DNA from: Desulfurobacteriaceae bacterium | GTDB lineage: Bacteria > Aquificota > Aquificia > Desulfurobacteriales > Desulfurobacteriaceae | Reading direction: 5' to 3' | NCBI GenBank assembly: GCA_027064485.1 | Contig: JAMOPR010000276.1 | Span: forward strand, 1 to 6,484 | Length of the DNA: 6,484 bases | Notes under the pieces: generated by a model | Told to the model about the DNA's origin: nothing | Database searches by the model: none | What the model saw: the letters and a program-made list of their open reading frames with translations, nothing else | Translations under genes and position numbers: made by a program | Shown: positions 1 through 6,073 of the stretch, in pieces | How the letters are laid out: each line of letters starts with the position of its first letter | How positions within the stretch are numbered: the stretch's first letter is position 1

Positions 1-23
1 TTGACACAACCAAAATAAAATTC

Positions 24-1013
24 TTATTTGCTGTTTAATATAGAGCGGGCTGCTGCAGAAATTGTTAGAGGGTCTTCTCCTTCCAACAGGTATTTCATGT
101 ATCCTACAAATGCAACCATAGCGCCGTTGTCGGAGGTATATTCCATATCTGGAAGGAAGATTTTCTTTCCTTCCTCTTTTAGTTCTTGTAGTTTTTTTCT
201 TAGAAGGGAGTTTGCTGAAACGCCTCCAGAAATCGCTATTGCTTCGATTTTATAATAGTCGATAGCTTTTTTTAATTTGCTTAGTAGGTATTCTATTGCT
301 GTTTTTTGAAAGGATGCTGCTAACTGTTCTTTGGGATATCCTTTTTCTGTAAGTCTTTTGACGGCGGATTTTAATCCGCTGAAACTGTAGTTGAATCCTT
401 CTACTTTGGGTTTGGGAAGTTGAACGTATTCACCGGAGTAATTTCTGTAAATTTTGTCTATTATAGGTCCTCCGGGGTAACCTAAATTTAGCATTTGAGC
501 TACCTTATCGTAAGCTTCACCTACGGCATCGTCTAACGTTTTACCGATAAGGGTGTATTTAAAAGGGTGCTCTACCAGAAGTAATAGTGTGTGTCCCCCG
601 CTTACGACGAGGGCGAGAAATTTACTTGGTATCTCTTCTCTTTTTTCTATGAACGGAGAATAGATGTGTGCTTCTATATGATGAACCGTTTTAAGGGGAA
701 GGGAGAGGCAGTAGGAAAGTCCCTTCCCAAAGGTTAATCCGACTAAAAGGGCAGGTAAAAGTCCCGGCGTTCTTGTTACTGTGATGAGGTCTAAATCTTT
801 AGTTTCTATACCTGCGATTTGTAGTGATTCCTGAAAGACTAAGTCTATATTTTCTGCGTGCTTTCTTGCAGCAATTTCAGGAACTATGCCGCCAAAGGGT
901 TGATGAAATTCGTGTTGAGAAGAAACTACGTTTGATAGAACTTTATCTTTTTCACCTTCATAAACGGCAATTGAAGTATCGTCGCAGGAAGTATCTATTC
1001 CTAAAACTTTCAT
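24..1013 (-). CDS. tsaD: tRNA N6-adenosine threonylcarbamoyltransferase TsaD
   Basis: TsaD (Gcp/YgjD/Kae1 family) transfers the threonylcarbamoyl group from threonylcarbamoyl-AMP to A37 of tRNAs that read ANN codons, making t6A in the cytoplasm with TsaB and TsaE. The protein is 329 aa, near the usual family length, and appears intact. Visible motifs, in order: N-terminal ASKHA phosphate-loop GIDTSCDDTS (5-14); metal-binding HIEAH (112-116), with H112 and H116 as ligands; SGGHT (138-142); DDAVGEAYDK (161-170); FSGLKSAV (211-218); SGGVSAN (262-268); SDNGAM (294-299), whose D295 should be the third metal ligand. One departure is TRTPGL at 80-85, where many homologues have a glycine before PGL. 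The ATG overlaps the stop of the upstream transglutaminase-like gene as ATGA, and an AGGAG lies 5 nt before it (1019-1023), so the start is well supported. Co-transcription and translational coupling with that gene are inferred. tsaB and tsaE are not in the window. Confidence 0.97.
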   Translation of the reverse strand: MKVLGIDTSCDDTSIAVYEGEKDKVLSNVVSSQHEFHQPFGGIVPEIAARKHAENIDLVFQESLQIAGIETKDLDLITVTRTPGLLPALLVGLTFGKGLSYCLSLPLKTVHHIEAHIYSPFIEKREEIPSKFLALVVSGGHTLLLLVEHPFKYTLIGKTLDDAVGEAYDKVAQMLNLGYPGGPIIDKIYRNYSGEYVQLPKPKVEGFNYSFSGLKSAVKRLTEKGYPKEQLAASFQKTAIEYLLSKLKKAIDYYKIEAIAISGGVSANSLLRKKLQELKEEGKKIFLPDMEYTSDNGAMVAFVGYMKYLLEGEDPLTISAAARSILNSK

Positions 1014-2899
1014 TCTTGCTCCTTTTCTAAAATAATTACTTCATTTCTTATAGTTTTTACGAATGTATTGAAAAGGTCTCTTAAATCTGTGTATTCTTCA
1101 ACGGGGATTATGTGTTTGTTGAGTATTAGCTTTAAATTCATGCTTATAACTTGCGGTTTTGCTTTCCACTTTAAGCTCATGAATCCTACTCTGTTTTTGA
1201 ATGCAAAGTCTTCAGGTTTTAGATAGAGTTTGTATCCTGGTGGAATTTTAATTTCGGCTTCTATCTCTTTGGACATTTTGTAGCCAACAACGTAGGGGTA
1301 TTTCCTTTTCTTTTCCGCAACTAAGGATACTAACCGGGAGAATGATGGAACAGGTAATTTTGCAAGGAGGAAATGAGAAGTTAACGTTGCATATTCGTTA
1401 TCGTAACCTTTTATAGAGATTGTTACGTCGGGGATGTTAAGGTTTTTGTAATCGGAAAGCTGGTATCCTACTACGTTGAATCCAGGAGAAATTGAGGAAG
1501 CTAAATTTTCAACGTGCCTTTTTATATCAGGTTTTGTCGCCGTTATGAGCCTTGCTCTTTCAAACATGCTGTAAACGCCCTTGTATATAAAGGAAAAGTT
1601 GCCTTCTAATTCTCCAGAAGAGTTTAAAGAGAAATTTCCTTTAAATTGTTCTACGTTTACTGAAGGTGGTGCAACGGGAGTTTCTTCTAAGTAGCCTTTT
1701 TCTTTTTCAACGTCAATCATTAGGACGTTTCTTCCCTGGTCACCGGGAGGTAAGTATCCAAATGGGACGAAATCCGAAGTAGTGTCCATGTAAACTGTTC
1801 TTCCGTTGAGATTAACTGCAGCTATTTCGTGGTTAAATGCTGTAGGCATTGGTAATGCTTTGTCCATGTTGGATTTTCCTGATGTTGGTATTAAAACGGG
1901 ATAGCCTTTAATTCCCACCGCTTTGAGCATGGCGATTAAGAGCGTTGCGTGGTCTTTGCAATCTCCATATCTGTTTTTGAGTATTTCGGGAGCTTTGTGT
2001 GGTTTGTATCCGTTAATTCCGAATTCCATTCCTACATATCTGATGTTTTGGGAAACAAAGTTGTAGATAGCCTGTATTTTTTCTTTTTTTGTTTTTTTAC
2101 CCGCCGTTAGTCTTGCTGCCAATTCTTTAATTGTTTTGTCCGGCTTTACGGCGTCTTTTGCGAGTTCTGAATACCACTTTGCAACCTGCTGCCAGCTTTT
2201 GAGGGATGTTATGGAGACTTTTTTGGCTATTTCTCCTATTGGTGGCATTGAAGGTTCTGTCTCTATTGGTGGAACGTTGGTAAGTTTCCAGAGGAGCACT
2301 TTAAAGTGTTTTTCTTCTTTTATTTGCGGTGTGGCTTCTTTTTCGTTCATATTGTAACACTTGTATTTGAAGTATTTTCCTTCGGGAATGTATACTGTAA
2401 ATGTAGCCTCCTTAACGGGATATTCTCCTTGGAAGAAGTTTGTTTCCCAAAATTCATTTTTCATGTAAGGTTTGAAGGTTTCAATCTCGTATGCGTATTT
2501 AATTACTGAGCCTGGCGTAACCGCTGGCATTGAAATTGTTTGGTATTTTAGGTCTGAGTAAATTGGTGCTTCTGATACAAAGGGAGGATATACTACATTG
2601 TAGGCTTTTTTGTCTGGATAGATTTTTTTGCCGTTTGGTGTTACGGTGTAGGCGTAGAGGATTTTTACCTTTTGGTGTTCTGTTGAGAAGGGGATTACTA
2701 TTTCACCAAAGTTTTTAATTCCTCTTTTACCTGTGATTTTTACTGCCATTTCTTCTTTGAAAATTTTTCTACCATCTTTAAAGAACTTTACTGATGAGTG
2801 GTCGTAAAGAATTACTGCGCCAAAATTTTCAGCTAATGCCGATAAAGGGATTAAAATAATTAGAAGAACGGCGGTTAGAAGCTGTTTGGCTCTTCTCAT
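1010..2899 (-). CDS. Exported DUF3857/transglutaminase-like protein
   Basis: A 629-aa protein of the DUF3857 plus transglutaminase-like family, whose molecular function is not established. A signal peptide is clear: basic MRRAK, a hydrophobic stretch at about 8-20 and a likely cut after ALA at residue 23, which places it in the periplasm. The DUF3857-like beta-rich domain spans roughly 24-200. The transglutaminase-like core spans about 260-380 and keeps a full candidate triad: C314 in RYGDCKDHATLL, H357 in FNHEIAAV and D372 in YMDTTSDFVPFG. The rest, to 629, resembles the beta-rich C-terminal half of such proteins. The family could act as a peptidase or in protein cross-linking; substrate unknown. 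The start at 2899 is preferred because it opens the signal peptide and follows a strong GGAGG. The frame stays open 82 codons further, to a GTG at 3145, but that part is antisense to the ATPase gene. Its stop overlaps the tsaD start by four bases. Confidence 0.9.
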   Translation of the reverse strand: MRRAKQLLTAVLLIILIPLSALAENFGAVILYDHSSVKFFKDGRKIFKEEMAVKITGKRGIKNFGEIVIPFSTEHQKVKILYAYTVTPNGKKIYPDKKAYNVVYPPFVSEAPIYSDLKYQTISMPAVTPGSVIKYAYEIETFKPYMKNEFWETNFFQGEYPVKEATFTVYIPEGKYFKYKCYNMNEKEATPQIKEEKHFKVLLWKLTNVPPIETEPSMPPIGEIAKKVSITSLKSWQQVAKWYSELAKDAVKPDKTIKELAARLTAGKKTKKEKIQAIYNFVSQNIRYVGMEFGINGYKPHKAPEILKNRYGDCKDHATLLIAMLKAVGIKGYPVLIPTSGKSNMDKALPMPTAFNHEIAAVNLNGRTVYMDTTSDFVPFGYLPPGDQGRNVLMIDVEKEKGYLEETPVAPPSVNVEQFKGNFSLNSSGELEGNFSFIYKGVYSMFERARLITATKPDIKRHVENLASSISPGFNVVGYQLSDYKNLNIPDVTISIKGYDNEYATLTSHFLLAKLPVPSFSRLVSLVAEKKRKYPYVVGYKMSKEIEAEIKIPPGYKLYLKPEDFAFKNRVGFMSLKWKAKPQVISMNLKLILNKHIIPVEEYTDLRDLFNTFVKTIRNEVIILEKEQE

Positions 2900-2903
2900 T
2901 TTT

Positions 2904-2910
2904 AACCTCC
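2904..2910 (-). promoter_or_regulatory. Shine-Dalgarno site that fixes the transglutaminase-like start
   Basis: Read on the minus strand, GGAGGTT lies here with six bases between GGAGG and the ATG at 2899. It is the strongest ribosome-binding site in the window. It settles the choice of the signal-peptide start over the upstream in-frame GTG at 3145. Confidence 0.85.
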
Positions 2911-2929
2911 TTTTGGGGTGTGGGTAAAG

Positions 2930-2958
2930 TTTATCAAAGAGTAGAAAGTTTTTGTAAA
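2930..2958 (-). promoter_or_regulatory. Candidate sigma70-type promoter for the transglutaminase-like gene and tsaD
   Basis: On the minus strand a TTTACA -35 (2953-2958, five of six matches to TTGACA) is followed after exactly 17 bp by a GATAAA -10 (2930-2935, four of six). Transcription would begin near 2923, giving a leader of about 24 nt that contains the Shine-Dalgarno site. This fits the start at 2899 and excludes the longer reading frame. It is a consensus match by eye, with no experimental support. Confidence 0.5.
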
Positions 2959-2970
2959 GGCTTTTATAAT
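2942..2970 (+). promoter_or_regulatory. Candidate sigma70-type promoter for the ABC exporter unit
   Basis: A perfect TATAAT -10 lies at 2965-2970. A TAGAAA (2942-2947, four of six to TTGACA) lies 17 bp upstream. Transcription would begin near 2977, about 26 nt before the ATPase ATG, leaving room for the GGAGA ribosome-binding site at 2992-2996. Its -35 lies inside the spacer of the opposing minus-strand promoter, so the two polymerase footprints would overlap. The -10 is convincing in this position; the -35 is weak. Confidence 0.5.
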
Positions 2971-3002
2971 CTTCCTGGTATTCTTTAATCTGGAGAATTT
3001 TT

Positions 3003-3692
3003 ATGGCTCTGATAAAACTTGAAAATGTTAAAAAGGTTTTTAAGCAGGGAGAGCTTAAAACTGAAGTTCTAAAAGGAATAAACCTTGAAATAGAAAGGGG
3101 TGAATTTGTGGCTATAATGGGTCCTTCGGGTTCTGGTAAATCCACCTTGATGTATATATTGGGTTGTCTTGATAGACCTACTTCTGGAAAGTATTACCTT
3201 GATGGGAAGGATGTTTTGGAAATGACCGATGATGAGCTTTCAGGTTTAAGAAGCAGGTATATAGGTTTTATTTTTCAGGCTTTCTATTTAATTCCTTATC
3301 TGAACGTTTTGGATAATGTCCTTTTGCCTACGGAATATCTTGATTCTTCTGTTAAAAGAAAACTTTTTGAGAAGATTTCACCGAAAGAGAAGGCTGTTCA
3401 GCTTCTTGAAAGGCTTGGAATGAAAGATAGGATGGATTATAAACCGGAGCAGCTTTCTGGTGGTCAAAAGCAGAGAACTGCTATTGCAAGAGCTTTGATG
3501 AATTCTCCGGAAATTATTCTTGCTGATGAGCCTACAGGACAACTTGATAGCGCTTCCGGTAGGGCTGTTATGGAGATTTTTAAGGAGCTTAACGAAGAAG
3601 GTAAAACTGTAATTGTTGTTACTCACGACCCTAATACGGCTTCTTACGCTAAAAGAGTTATAGAAATTGCGGATGGAAGAATAAAGGTATGA
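3003..3692 (+). CDS. ABC transporter ATP-binding protein, MacB/LolD type
   Basis: A 229-aa cytoplasmic ATPase that would power the two permeases encoded just downstream. All ABC nucleotide-binding motifs are present: Walker A GPSGSGKST (40-48), Q-loop Q92 in FQAF, signature LSGGQ (151-155) followed by KQRTAIARAL, Walker B with catalytic E176 in ILADEPTG, D-loop around LDSASG (181-186) and switch H208 in VTHD. The FQxFxLIP pattern after the Q-loop and the ADEPTG-LD block are typical of the MacB/LolD/FtsE group rather than of nutrient importers. Two small departures: PTGQLD instead of the common PTGNLD, and a slightly long Lys-rich linker (about 115-130) in the helical subdomain. The ATG has GGAGA six bases upstream. 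The stop overlaps the first permease start as ATGA. It could be labelled lolD or macB-like, but the substrate is unknown, so no symbol is given. Confidence 0.93.
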   Translation: MALIKLENVKKVFKQGELKTEVLKGINLEIERGEFVAIMGPSGSGKSTLMYILGCLDRPTSGKYYLDGKDVLEMTDDELSGLRSRYIGFIFQAFYLIPYLNVLDNVLLPTEYLDSSVKRKLFEKISPKEKAVQLLERLGMKDRMDYKPEQLSGGQKQRTAIARALMNSPEIILADEPTGQLDSASGRAVMEIFKELNEEGKTVIVVTHDPNTASYAKRVIEIADGRIKV

Positions 3693-4879
3693 GCGAAATT
3701 TTCTTAAAAGACCTTTTGGCTTCCCTTGTGCACGGAAAGTTGAGAACTGTTTTTGCCGTTTTGGGTATAGTTTTTGGCGTTTCTTCTTTGGTTTTAATCG
3801 TTTCGGCGATTAAGGGAAGTAACTTGCTTGCAAATAAGGTTATTAGTAGGCTGGGACCTGATTCTGTTTTGATAGTTTCTGGAGCGATAGGGAAAGGTCC
3901 AAGGGGGAGAACGAGGAATCTTTCTTTGGACGATGTGAGGGATATATCTAAGCTTGAAGGTATATATGCTTTGACTTACGGTATTGTAAAACCGATGATG
4001 GTTTCAAATACTAAAACTTCCAAATTTTCTGCTGTTTTTGGTGTAGGTGAAAATTGGTTGAAGTCTTGGGATTATAAGATTGAGGTGGGGAGGGGATTTT
4101 CTTCCGATGATTTTGAAAATATGAGGAAAGTTGCCGTTGTGGGTCACGAGGTTAGCGATTTTTTCTACCCTAACGAAAATCCTATAGGGAAGATAATCCT
4201 TGTAGGGAAAGTCCCTTTTAGGATTATAGGGGTTTATAGAAAGAAGGGGAAAACGCCGAACGGTCATAATCTGGATAATAGGGTTTTTATATCTTACAAC
4301 CTTTTTGACAGGGTAGTAGATAAAACTTACGGAAAAGTTTCTGTAATTAGGTTCAGAGTTGTTGATATTAAACGTTATCAGCAGGTTCTTAAGGAGACGA
4401 AACAGATATTGCTGAAGAGGCATAAAAAAGATGAGTTTACAATAATTACGCCTGTTATGGTTAAAAAATTCCTTTCTATGATGTCTGCTACCTTTGCTCT
4501 ATTTTTGGGGATAGCTTCTACAACGGCTCTGGTTGTTGGAGGTTTTGTTCTTTCTTCGATTTTTTATATAAACGTTAAAGTGAGGGAATGGGAAATAGGT
4601 TTGAGAAGGGCTTTGGGGGCTACTAAAAGGGCGGTTTTGTGGAGGATTTTGTCAGAAAGTATAGTAATTGCTGTTATTTCGGTAATTCTGGGCACTTTTA
4701 TAGGTTTTGCTTCTGTAAAATACGTTTTGTCAGCTCTTAGTATTCCTGTTGTATATCCTGTAGAAGCGTTTTTCGTCGCTGCTTTCTTTTCTCTTTTTGT
4801 ATGTATAGTTGCAGCTTATTTCCCTTCAAAGAAGGCAGCAAATCTTGACCCTATAGCCTCTTTGAGGAGAAAGGCTTGA
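3689..4879 (+). CDS. MacB/FtsX-family ABC permease, first subunit
   Basis: A 396-aa inner-membrane permease with the four-TM topology of type VII ABC transporters. TM1 (about 20-41) is preceded by a short amphipathic, basic N-terminus. A large MacB_PCD-like periplasmic domain runs from about 42 to 262. TM2 (about 266-295), TM3 (about 322-350) and TM4 (about 358-379) form the FtsX domain. The cytoplasmic coupling segment VREWEIGLRRALGATKR (298-314) between TM2 and TM3 is the family's hallmark, as is the closing LDPIASLR (386-393). No ATPase domain is fused to it, unlike E. coli MacB. It probably pairs with the second permease (clearly related, about the same length) to make a heterodimer driven by the upstream ATPase. 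Its start overlaps the ATPase stop by four bases, with GGAAG nine bases before the ATG (3675-3679), so coupled translation is likely. The periplasmic domain has no cysteine; the only one is in TM4 (C372). Substrate unknown. Confidence 0.9.
   Translation: MSEIFLKDLLASLVHGKLRTVFAVLGIVFGVSSLVLIVSAIKGSNLLANKVISRLGPDSVLIVSGAIGKGPRGRTRNLSLDDVRDISKLEGIYALTYGIVKPMMVSNTKTSKFSAVFGVGENWLKSWDYKIEVGRGFSSDDFENMRKVAVVGHEVSDFFYPNENPIGKIILVGKVPFRIIGVYRKKGKTPNGHNLDNRVFISYNLFDRVVDKTYGKVSVIRFRVVDIKRYQQVLKETKQILLKRHKKDEFTIITPVMVKKFLSMMSATFALFLGIASTTALVVGGFVLSSIFYINVKVREWEIGLRRALGATKRAVLWRILSESIVIAVISVILGTFIGFASVKYVLSALSIPVVYPVEAFFVAAFFSLFVCIVAAYFPSKKAANLDPIASLRRKA
4864..4869 (+). promoter_or_regulatory. Ribosome-binding site of the second permease
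   Basis: GAGGAG lies inside the last codons of the first permease. It is six bases from the TTG at 4876 and nine bases from the ATG at 4879, so spacing alone does not choose between the two starts. The ATG is preferred by codon type. Confidence 0.6.
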
Positions 4880-6072
4880 TGAGTATTAGTGCTTTCCTTT
4901 CCTATTTCAGAGAAAATAAGAGGAGAATGCTTCTTTCCATTGTAGGAATTGCTATTGGCGTTTTTTCCTTAACTTTGATGACTGGTATTACAGGGGCTAT
5001 GGAAAGAAGTATATCTAAGGCGTTGGGAAGTATGGGAGCTAACCTTATAGTTGTTATACCGGGAGAGGTGAAAAACTTTGGCGGTAGAACATTACAACTT
5101 TCTTTTTATCCTACCCTTACGTTGAAGGATGCAGAAGCGATAGAAGAGAAATGTCCATTGGTTATGAGGGTTGCACCGTATAAAGTAGTTAATCCCAACG
5201 TTCATTACGGGGGAAAATCTATATCTTCTGATGTTGTGGGGATTACGCCGTCTTACGAAGTGGTTACTGATTTTCATCCTTTCTGTGGAAGATTTATAAA
5301 TCGAGATGATGTGGAAAATATTTCACAGGTTGCAGTAATCGGTTGTGAAGTTGCCAAGGAGCTTTATGGGGAAAAATGTCCGATAGGGAAAACGGTTTAT
5401 CTCTACAACGCTCCTTACAAGATTGTGGGGGTAATGGAAAAAAGAGGAACGGATTTAAGCGGAGAGGATTTGGATACGAGGATTTTTATTCCCATAACTT
5501 CTGCTGTTAAAAGAATTTCAAACGTTGACTATATAGATGGAATATACGTTCTTTCTGTTTCCCCTTCTATGGTAAAAGAGACTATAGGAGAAGTTAAAAC
5601 GCTTTTGTTGAAAAGGCACGGTAAGAAGGATTTTACCGTTGATAGATATGAAGACGTTGTAAACACAAAAAAACAAGCTATGGATATATTTTCTAAGCTT
5701 TCAATAATTGTGGCTGCTATTTCTTTTAGTGTTGGTGCTTTGGGAATATTGGCTGTTATGACGCTTTCAGTTTATGAGAGGCTTGTAGAAATAGGAGTAA
5801 GAAGGGCTTTTGGGGCTTCCAAAAAACGTATCTTGCTTCAGTTTTTAACTGAATCAGTTGTTTTATCCTTTTTGGGTGCTATTCCAGGAATAGTTCTGGC
5901 GGTGTTGTTGGTTCTTTTAGTGTCTAAAATAGCTGGTTGGGTTACGTTTGTTCCTGTTGATGGTGCTTTGATTTCTTTTTCTTTATCGCTGATTATTGGT
6001 TTAATTGCTGGAGTTTATCCGGCTTTAAGGGCTACATCTTTTGACCCGAAGGAGATTTTGAAGGAAGAATAG
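4879..6072 (+). CDS. MacB/FtsX-family ABC permease, second subunit
   Basis: A 397-aa paralogue of the preceding permease with the same plan: TM1 (about 17-38), MacB_PCD-like periplasmic domain (about 39-265), TM2 (about 273-297), coupling segment RLVEIGVRRAFGASKKR (301-317), TM3 (about 323-349) and TM4 (about 363-381), then FDPKEILKEE. Aligned blocks shared with the first subunit include PIGK, LLKRH..KDF and E(I)G(L/V)RRA(L/F)GA(T/S)K, so the pair probably arose by duplication and then diverged. It should form the other half of a heterodimeric exporter. The periplasmic domain carries four cysteines (C92, C136, C156, C167) absent from its partner and could hold disulfides. The ATG start gives a TGATG overlap with the upstream stop; a TTG one codon earlier (4876) would add one residue and is also possible. 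No adaptor gene follows: the next gene is convergent uvrC, one base away. Confidence 0.9.
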   Translation: MSISAFLSYFRENKRRMLLSIVGIAIGVFSLTLMTGITGAMERSISKALGSMGANLIVVIPGEVKNFGGRTLQLSFYPTLTLKDAEAIEEKCPLVMRVAPYKVVNPNVHYGGKSISSDVVGITPSYEVVTDFHPFCGRFINRDDVENISQVAVIGCEVAKELYGEKCPIGKTVYLYNAPYKIVGVMEKRGTDLSGEDLDTRIFIPITSAVKRISNVDYIDGIYVLSVSPSMVKETIGEVKTLLLKRHGKKDFTVDRYEDVVNTKKQAMDIFSKLSIIVAAISFSVGALGILAVMTLSVYERLVEIGVRRAFGASKKRILLQFLTESVVLSFLGAIPGIVLAVLLVLLVSKIAGWVTFVPVDGALISFSLSLIIGLIAGVYPALRATSFDPKEILKEE

Positions 6073-6073
6073 T

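Noticed and set aside
1..29. A perfect TTGACA at the left edge, read as a plus-strand -35 box
   Set aside because: No acceptable -10 sits 16-18 bp downstream (TTATTT), and it would point antisense into tsaD. The 23 bases left of the tsaD stop are too few to interpret.
28..255. Short plus-strand open frames over tsaD and the transglutaminase-like gene (also 824-1030, 2136-2357, 2306-2509, 2530-2718)
   Set aside because: All are antisense to well-supported genes and have low-complexity Phe/Leu/Ser/Cys-rich translations typical of the complement of AT-rich coding DNA.
2900..3145. An 82-codon N-terminal extension of the transglutaminase-like frame up to a GTG at 3145
   Set aside because: It lies antisense to the ATPase gene through its Walker A region, has no recognisable ribosome-binding site that I can support, would bury the signal peptide inside the protein, and starts upstream of the candidate promoter.
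3378..3626. Minus-strand open frames inside the ATPase gene and inside the second permease (5092-5277)
   Set aside because: They overlap conserved ABC transporter sequence fully and show no domain of their own.
4004..4423. A 139-codon open frame on the minus strand
   Set aside because: It lies entirely inside the first permease gene, has no recognisable family features, and is best explained as a shadow of the real frame.
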